Of a stretch of 64,000 nucleotides of DNA, positions 1 through 10,720 are shown piece after piece (position 1 is the stretch's first letter; each line of letters opens with the position of its first letter). The position numbers and the translations under genes were made by a program. The notes beneath the pieces were generated by a model. That model was not told the origin of the DNA. It ran no database searches and saw nothing but the letters and a program-made list of their open reading frames with translations. The DNA comes from Arsukibacterium sp. GTDB lineage: Bacteria; Pseudomonadota; Gammaproteobacteria; Enterobacterales; Alteromonadaceae. Where the stretch lies: the NCBI RefSeq assembly GCF_018402695.1, contig NZ_JAGYIM010000025.1, forward strand, positions 62,001 through 126,000. The letters run 5' to 3'.

Positions 1-519
1 ATTGGTGCCGCTGATATTGCCTGAGGCGAAATCTTCATGTGGCAAACCCAGGCCTGAGTCGATAACACAGACGGTCTGATTAGAGGCGAACTCATCACTG
101 ACGAGGTCAGCCTGAACCATTGGAAAGCCATAAGGAATTTGCTGCATCAGCGGGTAACGACGTTGATCAACTTCGATTAATTCGATGGTCGGGTCGGCTT
201 TCAATAAGTTTACCAGGCCCGGCCGCAGTTCGACTGCGATGGCCCGTTGCTCTGCCAGTAAGTGATGAACCTTTGCACCCTGCCGTTTTAATTTGCTGCT
301 ATTGTCGCCCAGGCGGGCCAGAATAGCGTCTTTGGTGCGTTTGTGGTGGCTTAACACGAAATCCTGTTGTTTGCTTAAACCCAGACTGCTGTCTTTATAT
401 TTAATGATATAGCGATTGTCATCAGTGCTGTTTTTAGCGGGGGCTGCTAATGCGCTGCTAACGGCAACAGCAAGCAGGCTACAGCTGGCAATGGCCAGTG
501 GTTTGGTTAATTTGGACAT
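1..519 (-). CDS. Secreted subtilisin-like serine protease (S8), 5' part only
   Basis: Reads off the left window edge; the first 173 residues are visible. The N-terminus is a signal peptide ending near the ALAAP stretch (residues 24-28), followed by a propeptide-like region (about residues 35-120) with the pattern of an I9 inhibitor domain (RYIIKYKD near its start). The catalytic-Asp block CVIDSGLGLPHEDF puts the Asp at residue 154. The His and Ser blocks lie outside the window, so activity cannot be judged. A strong ribosome site (AGGAGG, read on the minus strand) sits 7 bases before the ATG at 519. Probably an exported, self-maturing endopeptidase. It is divergent from oxyR across a 403-base AT-rich gap. 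Confidence 0.85.
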   Translation of the reverse strand, partial: MSKLTKPLAIASCSLLAVAVSSALAAPAKNSTDDNRYIIKYKDSSLGLSKQQDFVLSHHKRTKDAILARLGDNSSKLKRQGAKVHHLLAEQRAIAVELRPGLVNLLKADPTIELIEVDQRRYPLMQQIPYGFPMVQADLVSDEFASNQTVCVIDSGLGLPHEDFASGNISGTN

Positions 520-922
520 GTTTCACCCTCCTGAGGTGATTTTTATAATAGATTTGTTCCTTCAAACTGGTTTACGGACTGCCCAACTCGCAACCAAGGG
601 TCAATGTATGCACAACTCGTCTGTATCTGAATGGAGAAAATATTCCAGGGTACTGATGCGACATTGCTACAGATACATACAATGAGAACATCAAGTTATA
701 ACATATGGCTAATTGTTTCAATTTGTAATTTACAGAAAATACAAATATTAAATGTAAGTGTATGAAAAATAGTTTTTAAAAAAATTTAATGGTTAATTAC
801 TTGATTGTATTATCTAAAATGAAAACAAATGTTAATTCTAGCTGTTGCTCGACCCGGAGGCGGTGATCAGATATATTCATTCGTATAAATGTACAAATTT
901 TGCTTTTTAATCGGAATTTGCA
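520..922. other. AT-rich intergenic region between protease and oxyR
   Basis: No gene is supported in these 403 bases. The stretch is distinctly AT-rich from about 690 to 920 and should hold the promoters of the divergent protease and oxyR genes. One short inverted repeat is visible, ATTTGTA (721-727) against TACAAAT (740-746); TACAAAT occurs again near 891. I could not recognise a specific operator. Confidence 0.5.
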
Positions 923-1831
923 ATGAAAAGATTACCCAGTGTAAAACAACTGCAGTATTTGCTGGCGTTACATGAACATCAGCATTTTGGCCGTGCGGCT
1001 GAGGCCTGTTTTGTTGGCCAGTCTACGCTCAGTGCTGCTATTGCCAATCTGGAAGAGACTATGCACACCCAGTTGCTGGAGCGCGATCATAAAACATTTA
1101 TTTTCACGTCATTAGGTGAAGATGTGGTGCGTCAGGCGCGACATATTATTGAGCAATGCGAAGAGCTGACCGAATTTGCCAAGTCGCAAGGCAAACCAAT
1201 GGCCGGGCCTTTTCGCCTCGGCTGCATTCCTACTATCGCCCCTTTTGTACTGAGCGAGGTAATGAGCTTATGCCGCGAGCGTTACCCTGATTTACAATTG
1301 CTGTTGCGCGAAGATACCACCGATAATTCGTTGCATGCATTGGCAGAGGGGCGCTTAGATATGGTGTTGCTGGCGTTGCCCTATGAAACTGGTGCGTTTC
1401 ATACTGAAGTGCTGGCGCAGGATGGCTTCAAACTGGTGTTGCACAAAGACTGGCTGGGCCGGGGTTTTAATCAGGATATCAGCCAGTGGCCGGATGAAAG
1501 CATTTTTTTACTGGAGCGGGAGCATTGCCTGACCGGCCATGCCGTAAAAGCCTGTGAGTTAGAAGACAGCCGTAAGGTCAACCCATTTTTCGCCACCAGC
1601 CTGCATACCCTGACCCAGATGGTAAATAATAAACTGGGCGTGACCTTTATTCCGCAAATGGCGATTAACAGCGGCTTGCTGGAGAATACTGAACTTATTA
1701 CTCAGCTGCCCACCAGCGGCAATGCATACCGCGATATAGGCGTAGCGTGGCGGCCGACATCAAGTAAGGCCCGAAGTTACCGCTTAATGACCAGCCTGAT
1801 AAGTGAAGTATTACAACAAAAATGCCAGTAA
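923..1831 (+). CDS. oxyR: LysR-type hydrogen peroxide sensor OxyR
   Basis: A 302-residue LysR regulator: N-terminal winged helix-turn-helix (residues 1-60, with the [17 protein letters not shown] recognition region) and a C-terminal effector domain (about 90-300). The two redox cysteines of OxyR are present at 202 and 211 in [16 protein letters not shown], with the same nine-residue spacing as Cys199/Cys208 of E. coli OxyR. The family forms this disulfide on contact with peroxide and then activates catalase, peroxiredoxin and related genes. ATG start at 923 follows a GGAAT-type ribosome site. It is followed by queA, probably from a separate promoter. No catalase or ahp gene is adjacent. Confidence 0.93.
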   Translation: MKRLPSVKQLQYLLALHEHQHFGRAAEACFVGQSTLSAAIANLEETMHTQLLERDHKTFIFTSLGEDVVRQARHIIEQCEELTEFAKSQGKPMAGPFRLGCIPTIAPFVLSEVMSLCRERYPDLQLLLREDTTDNSLHALAEGRLDMVLLALPYETGAFHTEVLAQDGFKLVLHKDWLGRGFNQDISQWPDESIFLLEREHCLTGHAVKACELEDSRKVNPFFATSLHTLTQMVNNKLGVTFIPQMAINSGLLENTELITQLPTSGNAYRDIGVAWRPTSSKARSYRLMTSLISEVLQQKCQ

Positions 1832-1910
1832 CTTTTGCTTAGGTTCTGCTAGAATACCGGCTGTTTTTTTACAGCCGTGCCTATGGTCGGTAAAGCCAAG
1901 GAACCCCGCT

Positions 1911-2951
1911 ATGCAAACTAAAAGTATGCAAGTTAAAGACTTTTCATTCGAGTTGCCCGAGCAACTTATTGCCCGTTTTCCCAAAGCTGAACGCTCGAAC
2001 AGCCGCTTGTTAGCTATGGATAAACACAGCGGCAAACTAAGCCATCATATTTTCAGAGACTTAACCGATTTTCTAACGCCTGGTGACTTGCTGGTGTTTA
2101 ACAATACCAAGGTGATCCCGGCGCGTTTATTTGGCCAGAAAGCCTCAGGCGGTAAAGTTGAGGTACTGGTGGAGCGAATGTTAGACGATAAGCGCTTTTT
2201 AGCTCACGTCCGGGCCAGTAAAGCACCGAAGCCAGGCACTGTGTTAGTGCTGGAAAATTCAGCCGACGTGCGAATGAATCAGCGCCACGATGAGCTGTTT
2301 GAGCTGGAAGTGCTAAGCGATGAGCCGGTGCTGACCATGCTGGAACGTTTAGGCCATATGCCGTTGCCACCCTATATTGACCGGCCTGATACCGAGGAGG
2401 ACAAGGCACGCTATCAGACGGTTTATAACGAAAAACCCGGTGCTGTAGCGGCGCCGACGGCCGGCCTGCATTTTGACCAGCCGCTGCTGGATAAACTGCA
2501 GGCTAAAGGCGTGGAGTTTGCTTATGTTACTTTGCATGTCGGCGCTGGGACGTTTCAGCCGGTGCGGGTAGATAATGTGCTGGAACATAAGATGCACGCC
2601 GAATATATCGAGGTGTCACAGCAGGTTGTTGATGCGATTACTGCTTGTAAAGCTCGGGGTAACAAGGTGGTGGCAGTTGGCACGACCTCAGTACGCTCGC
2701 TGGAATCAGCGGCGCAGCAGGGTGGGGGCCAGCTGATTAGCTACAATGGTGATACCCAGATTTTTATCTACCCTGGTTATCAGTTTAAGGTGATTGATGC
2801 GCTGATCACTAACTTTCATTTGCCGGAATCAACACTGATTATGCTGGTATCTGCGTTTAGCAGCCGCGAATATGTGATGAATGCCTATGATACGGCAATA
2901 AATGAGCAATATCGTTTTTACTCTTATGGCGATGCGATGTTTATTAGCTAA
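1911..2951 (+). CDS. queA: S-adenosylmethionine:tRNA ribosyltransferase-isomerase QueA
   Basis: QueA moves the ribosyl group of SAM to preQ1-34 in tRNA to make epoxyqueuosine. The protein aligns over its whole length with family members: [16 protein letters not shown] at the start, then [45 protein letters not shown] and [11 protein letters not shown]-like ([14 protein letters not shown]) blocks. I start at ATG 1911 because AAGGA (1898-1902) lies upstream at good spacing; ATG 1926 gives the shorter N-terminus typical of E. coli QueA and is also possible. The open frame extends upstream into oxyR, but that part is not QueA-like. Length 346 residues is normal. tgt follows after a repeat element. 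Confidence 0.95.
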   Translation: MQTKSMQVKDFSFELPEQLIARFPKAERSNSRLLAMDKHSGKLSHHIFRDLTDFLTPGDLLVFNNTKVIPARLFGQKASGGKVEVLVERMLDDKRFLAHVRASKAPKPGTVLVLENSADVRMNQRHDELFELEVLSDEPVLTMLERLGHMPLPPYIDRPDTEEDKARYQTVYNEKPGAVAAPTAGLHFDQPLLDKLQAKGVEFAYVTLHVGAGTFQPVRVDNVLEHKMHAEYIEVSQQVVDAITACKARGNKVVAVGTTSVRSLESAAQQGGGQLISYNGDTQIFIYPGYQFKVIDALITNFHLPESTLIMLVSAFSSREYVMNAYDTAINEQYRFYSYGDAMFIS

Positions 2952-2967
2952 ACATGCCAGATAAACA

Positions 2968-3071
2968 GGGGATAAGGTGTTTGCGCGCAGCAGCGGCAGG
3001 GATGCCGCACAGGCTGAGACAGCACAGGGATGTGCTGTCGAAGGCGGCGAAGCGTGAATCTCCTTATCCCC
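2968..3071. repeat. Palindromic REP-like element with two AGGGAT-loop hairpins
   Basis: Outer perfect 10-base arms GGGGATAAGG (2968-2977) and CCTTATCCCC (3062-3071) enclose two smaller perfect hairpins. Hairpin one is GCGGC (2993-2997), loop AGGGAT, GCCGC (3004-3008). Hairpin two is GACAGCAC (3018-3025), loop AGGGAT, GTGCTGTC (3032-3039). The identical six-base loop in two different stems argues for a designed repeat rather than chance pairing. It sits between queA and tgt and has no coding frame that looks real. It resembles extragenic palindromic repeats of marine gammaproteobacteria; a role in transcript termination or stability is inference. Confidence 0.6.
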
Positions 3072-3133
3072 GGAACCCTATCCATGTGATTTAGTTAATC
3101 TGGATTTAGCTGCTATAATGCGCCGCGAATTAA

Positions 3134-4345
<1,212 letters not shown>

Positions 4346-4412
4346 TAACGACTAGCACTAATTTCGACATAAATTAAAACTTAACTATTTTATTAATTTT
4401 AAGGGGATAACC

Positions 4413-4751
4413 ATGAGTCTATTTATCAGCAATGCCTACGCCGACAGCGCTGCAGCTGCACCACAAGGTGGCGGCTGGGATTTAATTATAATGTTGCTGG
4501 CCTTTGGCTTAATTTTCTATTTCTTAATTTACCGGCCACAAGCTAAACGGGTGAAAGAGCACCGTAATCTGATGTCGGCACTGGGTAAAGGTGATGAAGT
4601 ACTTACTCAGGGTGGCATTGTGGGTCGGATCAGCAAAATTGCTGATGACAAAGACTTCGTTACCGTGGCGTTAAATGACAGCACTGAAGTTACCGTGCAG
4701 AAATCAGCGATCAGTGCCGTCTTACCGAAAGGCACCTTAAAGTCGCTGTAA
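4413..4751 (+). CDS. yajC: Sec translocon accessory subunit YajC
   Basis: A 112-residue inner-membrane protein with one transmembrane helix (WDLIIMLLAFGLIFYFLIYRP, about residues 22-42) followed by a basic cytosolic region containing RPQAKRVKEH and a small beta-rich domain (GDEVLTQGGIVGRISKI). YajC associates with SecDF and the SecYEG channel. The ATG at 4413 follows AAGGGG. The gap of 29 bases to secD and same strand support a yajC-secD-secF operon, as in E. coli. Confidence 0.95.
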   Translation: MSLFISNAYADSAAAAPQGGGWDLIIMLLAFGLIFYFLIYRPQAKRVKEHRNLMSALGKGDEVLTQGGIVGRISKIADDKDFVTVALNDSTEVTVQKSAISAVLPKGTLKSL

Positions 4752-4780
4752 GCGGCTAAGCGAATAAAAAGGATCATCTT

Positions 4781-6634
4781 GTGTTAAACAAAAATCCTCT
4801 CTGGCGGTATTTGGTGGTGCTCGGGGTGCTGCTTGCAGCCTTTCTGTATGCACTCCCCAATGTGTACCCAGAAGATCCGGCATTAAATATTAATGCCAGT
4901 CGTGGCGGTGTGGTCAGTGAAACCACCCGCGCTGAACTTGAGCAGGCCTTTACTGACGCCAACATTACGGCTAAAGCCGTTACCCTGACAGAAGGCCAGA
5001 TCCTGGCCCGCTTTAACAGCGCAGAAGACCAGCTGCGCGCGCGGGAAGTGGCCGAGCGGCAGTTAGGCAGCACGTATATCACGGCCCTTAATATGGTACC
5101 GACCACCCCAGGCTGGCTGCGTGCGATCGGTGCCAGCCCGATGAAGCTGGGCCTGGACTTGCGTGGTGGTGTCCACTTTTTAATGGCCGTCGATATGAAA
5201 GCGGCTATTGATAAAAATATCAATGATCTGGTGCAGGCGTTTCGGGCAGACTTGCGGGAAGAGCGGGTACGTTACCGGGCAGTACAGGCCGATTTAGAGC
5301 GTGGCCAGGTACAAATCTTACTGCGCAGTGCCGAAGATGTGGCAGCAGCGCGCGCTGCGCTTGCTAAAAACGACCAGGAGCTGGTGTTTAGTGATGGTGA
5401 TAATGAGCATAGTCTGGTTGTCAGCTTAAGCGAAAACCGGGTTAAAGAAATTCGTGAATATGCGCTGGAGCAGAACATCACTATTATCCGCAACCGGGTA
5501 AATGAGATTGGTGTCGCAGAGCCATTAGTGCAGCGGCAGGGTGCTGACCGGATTATCGTGCAGTTACCCGGTGTACAGGACCCGGCGCAGGCTAAAGAAA
5601 TCCTGGGCGCAACAGCGACCCTGGAATTCCGGTTAGTTGATAACGACTCAGATTTGGGCGCCGCCTTAGACGGCCGCTTGCCAGCCGGAGCCAGTTTATA
5701 TCGTGACCGCAATGGCCAGCCTTACTTGCTGGAAAACCGGACTATGCTAACCGGTGATCATATCACCGGTGCCACTTCCGGTTATGATGAATACTCACGG
5801 CCGCAGGTCAGTATTTCACTGGATGCGCAGGGCGGTAACTTACTGTCGAACGCGACCCGCAGCACCATTGGCCGGCAAATGGCCACGGTGTTTATTGAAT
5901 ATAAGCCGGGTGAAGAGCGCAACGAAGACGGCACGCCAGTGCTGGTCAAGTATGAAGAAGTGATTAACGCTGCCACTATTCAGGCGCGTCTGGGTCGCAG
6001 TTTCCGGATAACCGGTATCGATAATCCGGCTGAAGCCCAGAATCTGGCGTTATTGCTACGTGCCGGTGCTTTGATCGCGCCGACCCAGATCATCGAAGAA
6101 CGTACCATAGGCCCAAGCCTGGGTAAGGAAAACATCGATTTAGGTATGACCGCCATTATGTGGGGCATGGTAGTCGTACTGATTTTCATGGTGTTGTACT
6201 ACAAGGCTTTTGGTTTAATTGCCAATGTGGCACTGCTGGCAAACCTGATCCTGATCACCGGCTTTATGTCGATGATCCCAGGCGCGACGTTAACCCTGCC
6301 TGGCATGGCGGGTATCGTGTTGACAGTCGGGATGGCAGTTGATGCCAACGTACTGATTTTTGAACGGATCCGCGAGGAACTGGCCGAAGGGCGCAGTGTG
6401 CAGCAAGCTATTCATCATGGATATGACCGGGCGTTTGCCACCATTGCCGACTCGAATATTACCACCTTGCTGGTGGCGCTGATCTTGTTCGGGATTGGTA
6501 CTGGTCCGGTCAAAGGTTTTGCTATCACCCTGGCCATCGGTATTCTGACCTCAATTTTCACGTCAGTGGTCGGTACCCGCTTGCTGGTTAATTTAATCTG
6601 GGGTGGCCGCCGCGTGCAGTCACTACCCATGTAA
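4781..6634 (+). CDS. secD: Protein translocase subunit SecD
   Basis: SecD uses the proton motive force to complete export of Sec substrates. The 617-residue protein starts at a GTG (4781) behind AAGGA; the resulting [15 protein letters not shown] start matches the family N-terminus and includes the first transmembrane helix. A large periplasmic part (about 40-450) contains [13 protein letters not shown], and the C-terminal third carries five hydrophobic helices, including the conserved [17 protein letters not shown] block (about residues 516-532). Length and layout are normal. Nine bases separate it from secF. Confidence 0.96.
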   Translation: MLNKNPLWRYLVVLGVLLAAFLYALPNVYPEDPALNINASRGGVVSETTRAELEQAFTDANITAKAVTLTEGQILARFNSAEDQLRAREVAERQLGSTYITALNMVPTTPGWLRAIGASPMKLGLDLRGGVHFLMAVDMKAAIDKNINDLVQAFRADLREERVRYRAVQADLERGQVQILLRSAEDVAAARAALAKNDQELVFSDGDNEHSLVVSLSENRVKEIREYALEQNITIIRNRVNEIGVAEPLVQRQGADRIIVQLPGVQDPAQAKEILGATATLEFRLVDNDSDLGAALDGRLPAGASLYRDRNGQPYLLENRTMLTGDHITGATSGYDEYSRPQVSISLDAQGGNLLSNATRSTIGRQMATVFIEYKPGEERNEDGTPVLVKYEEVINAATIQARLGRSFRITGIDNPAEAQNLALLLRAGALIAPTQIIEERTIGPSLGKENIDLGMTAIMWGMVVVLIFMVLYYKAFGLIANVALLANLILITGFMSMIPGATLTLPGMAGIVLTVGMAVDANVLIFERIREELAEGRSVQQAIHHGYDRAFATIADSNITTLLVALILFGIGTGPVKGFAITLAIGILTSIFTSVVGTRLLVNLIWGGRRVQSLPM

Positions 6635-6643
6635 GGAGGCGGT

Positions 6644-7591
6644 GTGAGAATATTTAGCTTTACTGAACCGCTTAATTTTATGCGGTTTAAAATGCCGGCA
6701 CTGATCTTATCAGGTCTGCTGGTGATTGCCTCGATAGCCACCATTACTGTTAAAGGTATGAACTGGGGCCTTGATTTCACTGGCGGTACTGTTATTGAGG
6801 TGGGTTACAGTGGCGGCGCCGATTTATCGCAGGTTCGCCAGGTGTTAGCCGACAGCGGATATCCGGATGCAGTAGTGCAGTACTTTGGTTCCAGCGAAGA
6901 CGTGGCGATTAGAATATCGCCCCGTGAAGGTGTGGAGCAATCGACTATCTCTAATGAAGTGCTCAGTGCGCTGACGGTTACCTCCAGTGAGCCCATTGAG
7001 ATGCGCCGGGTTGAGTTTGTCGGTCCCAGTGTTGGTGATGAGTTAAAAGAGCAGGGTGGTTTAGCCATGCTGGCGGCATTAATCGGCATTCTGCTGTATG
7101 TCACCATGCGCTTCGAATGGCGTTTATCAGTGGGTGCAGTATTATCACTGGGCCATGATGTGATAATTACCCTGGGTTTATTCTCGTTGTTGCAGCTGGA
7201 GTTTGATTTAACGGTACTGGCTGCGGTTCTGGCACTGATTGGTTATTCGATCAACGATACCATCGTAGTGTTTGACCGTATTCGGGAGACTTTTCGTAAG
7301 CTGCGTGACGCGACGGTGCATGAAACCATCAATGAAGCTGTTACGTCTACCCTGAACCGGACAGTCGTTACCTCATTAACCACCATTATCGTGCTGGTGG
7401 TGCTGTTTACTATGGGCGGCGCGTTAATTCATAACTTTGCGTTTGCTTTGCTGTTTGGTATTGGTATTGGTACTTACTCATCGATATTTGTGGCCAGTTC
7501 CCTGGCCGTGCAGCTGGGCATCAGCCGCGAAGATATGCTGCCACCGCCACCACCGGAAAAAGAAGGCGAGGGTACCGAGCCTTTGCTGTAA
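6644..7591 (+). CDS. secF: Protein translocase subunit SecF
   Basis: A 315-residue partner of SecD. It starts at GTG 6644, five bases after an AGGAGG site within TAAGGAGGCGGTG. Visible family features are the first helix (about residues 17-37), GLDFTGGTVIEV in the periplasmic loop, and the C-terminal helices with GYSINDTIVVFDRIRE and NRTVVTSLTTIIVL. The C-terminus is a short acidic, proline-rich tail (PPPPPEKEGEGTE). A strong terminator follows immediately, closing the yajC-secD-secF unit. Confidence 0.96.
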   Translation: MRIFSFTEPLNFMRFKMPALILSGLLVIASIATITVKGMNWGLDFTGGTVIEVGYSGGADLSQVRQVLADSGYPDAVVQYFGSSEDVAIRISPREGVEQSTISNEVLSALTVTSSEPIEMRRVEFVGPSVGDELKEQGGLAMLAALIGILLYVTMRFEWRLSVGAVLSLGHDVIITLGLFSLLQLEFDLTVLAAVLALIGYSINDTIVVFDRIRETFRKLRDATVHETINEAVTSTLNRTVVTSLTTIIVLVVLFTMGGALIHNFAFALLFGIGIGTYSSIFVASSLAVQLGISREDMLPPPPPEKEGEGTEPLL

Positions 7592-7611
7592 AGCAGCTTT
7601 ATATGTGCTAC

Positions 7612-7641
7612 AAATGCCAGTCTGTGACTGGCATTTTTTTT
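7612..7641 (+). terminator. Intrinsic terminator after secF
   Basis: Perfect 11-base stem AAATGCCAGTC (7612-7622) and GACTGGCATTT (7626-7636) with a TGT loop, followed by further T residues to 7641. It separates the sec operon from the rhodanese gene. Confidence 0.9.
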
Positions 7642-7672
7642 GAGAATGTTTTAAAAAAACGTGAGGACAATT

Positions 7673-8044
7673 ATGGCCGCCCAACATGCACCGGGCTTTA
7701 TTGCGCTGGTAAATCAAGCGAAAAAACACATCAACGAAATTAGCATCAGTGAGTTACTGCAACATAATCAGCCCTATGTCCTACTGGATATCCGGGAAGA
7801 CCACGAATGGACTAAAGGCCACTTACCGGAAGCCATGCATCTGGGCAAAGGGATTATCGAGCGGGATATTGAGCAAACTGTGCCGGATAAAAAACAAAAA
7901 ATAGTATTGTACTGCGGTGGCGGCTATCGCTCAGCATTGGCGGCGCAGACCTTGCAACAGATGGGATATCAGCAGGTACTGAGTTTAGCGGGCGGCTACA
8001 GAGAATGGACTGAGCAGGGATTAGCGGTGGAAATACCGGCTTAG
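7673..8044 (+). CDS. Single-domain rhodanese-like sulfurtransferase
   Basis: A 123-residue protein made of one rhodanese domain. The active loop CGGGYRS carries the catalytic Cys at residue 81, positioned after a beta strand (KIVLY), and DIREDHEWTKGHLPEA is the usual first conserved block. Such small enzymes carry persulfide sulfur; the natural acceptor cannot be told from sequence. I use ATG 7673 behind GAGGA (7663-7667); an in-frame GTG at 7661 overlaps that ribosome site. About 27 residues precede the domain core and contain no signal peptide, so it should be cytosolic. Convergent with suhB. Confidence 0.88.
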   Translation: MAAQHAPGFIALVNQAKKHINEISISELLQHNQPYVLLDIREDHEWTKGHLPEAMHLGKGIIERDIEQTVPDKKQKIVLYCGGGYRSALAAQTLQQMGYQQVLSLAGGYREWTEQGLAVEIPA

Positions 8045-8075
8045 GCCTGCGCGCTAAGCCGGTAAGTTTATCAGC

Positions 8076-8879
8076 TTATTTAGCCAGGGTTTCTGACAGG
8101 TGCGGGCGCATGCCTTTTACCATGGCTTGCAGTACTTTCGGGCTGGCTGCAACGATATTGCCGCTTTTCATCTGATTAGAGCCGCCGGTAAAATCACAGA
8201 CCATACCGCCGGCTTCGCGAACAATCAGCTCACCGGCTGCGATGTCCCACGGCTTTAAACCAATTTCAAAGAAACCGTCGAAACGGCCGGCTGCGACGTA
8301 GGCTAAATCCAGTGCAGCTGAACCGGTGCGGCGCATGTCAGCACAGTCCGCGAAGAAGCTGTTAAAGATTTTACTGTAGCTGTCTAAGTGATGCTTGGCT
8401 TTAAATGGAAAGCCGGTGGCTAATATGGCGCCGGTCATATCTGGCAGAGCCGTTACCCGGATCCGGGTGCCGTTTAGCTGCGCGCCACGGCCACGTGAAG
8501 CGGTAAATAACTCACCGCGCAGTGGATCAAAGATCACTGCCTGGTCAAGTTTACCCTGGTGTTTTAAGGCGATGGAGACCGCGAAGTGCGGTATGCCTTT
8601 GATAAAATTACTGGTGCCATCCAACGGGTCAATAATCCACTGGAATTCGCTGTCGCTGTTACCGTAATCGCCATGCTCTTCACCTACAATACCATGAGTG
8701 GGAAAAGACTTTTTCAAAATTGCCACTATAGCTTGTTCAGCTTCTTTATCGACGTTGGTGACAAAGTCGTTGCTGCCCTTTTGCAGCTTTTGCACCATAT
8801 CTAACTGGCCACAAGCACGGGCGATAATATTACCTGCACTACGGGCAGCACGAATGGCGATGTTTAACATCGGATGCAT
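8076..8879 (-). CDS. suhB: Inositol-1-monophosphatase family protein SuhB
   Basis: A 267-residue magnesium-dependent phosphatase of the IMPase family. Metal-binding blocks are clear: VGEEHGD (Glu-Glu), IIDPLDGTSNF (Asp-x-Leu-Asp-Gly-Thr) and KPWDIAAGELIVREAGG. In E. coli SuhB also joins the NusA/NusB rRNA antitermination complex; whether this holds here is inference. ATG at 8879. Upstream (about 8912-8929) two CAGCTG palindromes lie four bases apart in the promoter region. The E. coli neighbours trmJ and iscR are not present; divergent TraT-like genes are instead. Confidence 0.92.
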   Translation of the reverse strand: MHPMLNIAIRAARSAGNIIARACGQLDMVQKLQKGSNDFVTNVDKEAEQAIVAILKKSFPTHGIVGEEHGDYGNSDSEFQWIIDPLDGTSNFIKGIPHFAVSIALKHQGKLDQAVIFDPLRGELFTASRGRGAQLNGTRIRVTALPDMTGAILATGFPFKAKHHLDSYSKIFNSFFADCADMRRTGSAALDLAYVAAGRFDGFFEIGLKPWDIAAGELIVREAGGMVCDFTGGSNQMKSGNIVAASPKVLQAMVKGMRPHLSETLAK

Positions 8880-9140
8880 AGCGATTACCTTTTTTATAAA
8901 GAGCGTTTAAAAACAGCTGAAGACAGCTGTATAAAGATCAAACAAAAGAGCGGCGCGTATTGTAGCGGCTCCAGCTGAAAAGTAAAGATAATTGACTTTC
9001 AAATGTCGGCGATATGACTTTACATATTCGGTTACATTGTTTTACCGTTATTTATTAACACTGCGCTTACCATTCAGATAATATTCAGCTTAACTGCGCA
9101 AAATACTTAAAAGCATAAAAAACTAATTTATGAGGTTTCT

Positions 9141-9869
9141 ATGAATATTATTAAGCTGGCATTGGCAACGAGTTTGCTGGTAAGTCTGGCCGGCTGTGGC
9201 GCCTTACATACCTCAGTCGCCAAACGCAATCTGGATGTGCAAACCAAGATGTCTTCCAGTATTTTTCTGGATCCGGTAGAACCCTCACAGCGCACTATTT
9301 ATGTTGATGTCCGCAACACCTCTGATAAACCCGAGTTTGATATAAAACCGCAGGTGGTTGCTAACCTGCGGGCGAAAGGCTATCAGGTTATCGATAGTCC
9401 GGGCCAGGCGCACTACTGGTTGCAGGCCAATGTGCTGCAGGTAGGGCGCACCAATGGCCGTGAGGCAAACCAGGCCTTTGCTGCCGGCCCGGGTATGGCC
9501 GGTGGTGCCGTTACCGGTTATGCCATTCACCGCGCCACCGGTGGGTCTGGCGCCGCTGGTTTAGGCGCTGCGGTGGCGGGTGCTGCAGCGGGCACTATCG
9601 TTGATGCGCTGGTGGAGGATGTATATTACACCGCAATTACTGATATTCAGGTAATGGAGCGTTACAGCGGCACGGTTAGCGAGCGCTCAGAGCATCAGTT
9701 GTTACAGGGTGACAGTGGTAGCACTACCTCGAGCTATCAGCGTCAGACTGATATGCGTAAATATCAAAGCCGGGTTATGAGCTATGCTAACCAGGCTAAC
9801 CTGAAATGGCCGGAAGCGGCACCCCAGCTTACTGATGGTGTGGCGCGTTCACTGGCAGGTTTGTTTTAA
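9141..9869 (+). CDS. TraT-like outer-membrane lipoprotein, copy 1
   Basis: A 242-residue lipoprotein with a lipobox LAGC (Cys19). It matches plasmid TraT (surface exclusion / complement resistance) along its length: KRNLDVQTKMSSSIFLDPV at the start, GYQVIDSPGQAHYWLQANVLQ, a central glycine/alanine-rich hydrophobic stretch (about residues 110-155), VEDVYYTAITDIQVMER, and KYQSRVMSYANQANLKW near the end. TraT on F-type plasmids blocks mating-pair stabilisation. No conjugation gene is nearby, so here the role is more likely a general envelope function. Directly followed, with no gap, by a second homologue. Good ribosome site (GAGG) before ATG 9141. Confidence 0.85.
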   Translation: MNIIKLALATSLLVSLAGCGALHTSVAKRNLDVQTKMSSSIFLDPVEPSQRTIYVDVRNTSDKPEFDIKPQVVANLRAKGYQVIDSPGQAHYWLQANVLQVGRTNGREANQAFAAGPGMAGGAVTGYAIHRATGGSGAAGLGAAVAGAAAGTIVDALVEDVYYTAITDIQVMERYSGTVSERSEHQLLQGDSGSTTSSYQRQTDMRKYQSRVMSYANQANLKWPEAAPQLTDGVARSLAGLF

Positions 9870-10688
9870 GTGCGTCTGTTGCTGTGTTTGTTAGTGCTGT
9901 TGCCATTGTCTGGCTGCATGGCGCTGCACACGTCGGTGGCGAAGGGTAAGCTTGATGTCCAAACCCGGATGAGTGAAACTATTTATTTAGATCCGGTTGA
10001 ACCTGAGCTTCGCAGCATTTTTATTGATATTCGCCAGACTGCGGCTGAATACCAGTTGCCGCTGGCCAATGATGTGCGCGAACTATTACTGAGCAGAGGC
10101 TATCACCTGGTCGATTCGCCCCAGCAGGCCCAGTACTGGTTGCAGGTTAATGTGCGTACTGTGTTAAAAGAGCGGCCTGAAGTGGTGCTGGCCAGCGACG
10201 AATATAATATGAGTCCTGAGCAAATTCACCGTTTATTATACCCCGGTATTGCGTTACCTGAGCCCGAGCCACAAGGGGTTACGGCGCAGCGCCGGGCCAG
10301 CAACGTGGCGGTATACGCTGACGCCAGCTATGGCACTAACATCGATGGTAAAGACATCGCCAAAGCGTTAGTGGTACTGGCGGCCTGGGCGGGGGCGGAA
10401 TATGTTGGCAACCAATTAGTACAGGATAAATACTACACCATGTTAACCGATATCCAGCTGGCGGAGCGCATTGCATCCGATAGCATAGGTATGGTGCAGG
10501 AAACCAGCATGCAACAGCTAAAACAGGGCGATAGCGGCAATACGGAATTGTTATGGGAATTGGCAACTGATCGGCGTAAGTATCAGGTTAAAGTGGTTAG
10601 CTTTGCCAATAAAGCTAACTTGAGCTGGGAAGATGCTGAACAGCCTCTGCATCAGGGGTTGCTGCGCTCGTTAGCGGGTATTTTCTGA
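9870..10688 (+). CDS. TraT-like outer-membrane lipoprotein, copy 2
   Basis: A 272-residue paralogue of the preceding gene, beginning with GTG at the base right after its stop codon, so translation is probably coupled. Lipobox LSGC gives Cys16. Shared blocks with copy 1 are ALHTSVAKGKLDVQTRMSE, LDPVEPELRSIFIDIR, SPQQAQYWLQVNV, VQDKYYTMLTDIQLAER and a KYQVKVVSFANKANLSW end, and both finish RSLAG(L/I)F. Unlike copy 1 it has a longer, proline- and glutamate-containing middle (about residues 95-150) and lacks the glycine/alanine-rich hydrophobic core, so the two copies have diverged in their central region. Confidence 0.82.
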   Translation: MRLLLCLLVLLPLSGCMALHTSVAKGKLDVQTRMSETIYLDPVEPELRSIFIDIRQTAAEYQLPLANDVRELLLSRGYHLVDSPQQAQYWLQVNVRTVLKERPEVVLASDEYNMSPEQIHRLLYPGIALPEPEPQGVTAQRRASNVAVYADASYGTNIDGKDIAKALVVLAAWAGAEYVGNQLVQDKYYTMLTDIQLAERIASDSIGMVQETSMQQLKQGDSGNTELLWELATDRRKYQVKVVSFANKANLSWEDAEQPLHQGLLRSLAGIF

Positions 10689-10720
10689 AGACTGCTGCTG
10701 AAACAATGACAGCGGCAACC

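Noticed and set aside
416-685. An 89-codon open frame reaching into the intergenic region upstream of oxyR.
   Set aside because: It overlaps the signal peptide region of the antisense protease gene and has no ribosome site or family match.
1803-1910. Longer queA frame starting inside oxyR.
   Set aside because: The added 36 residues do not resemble QueA, and a good ribosome site precedes ATG 1911.
8912-8929. Two CAGCTG palindromes near the suhB promoter as a LexA or other operator.
   Set aside because: Spacing and flanks do not fit the LexA box; the repeat is short and could be chance.
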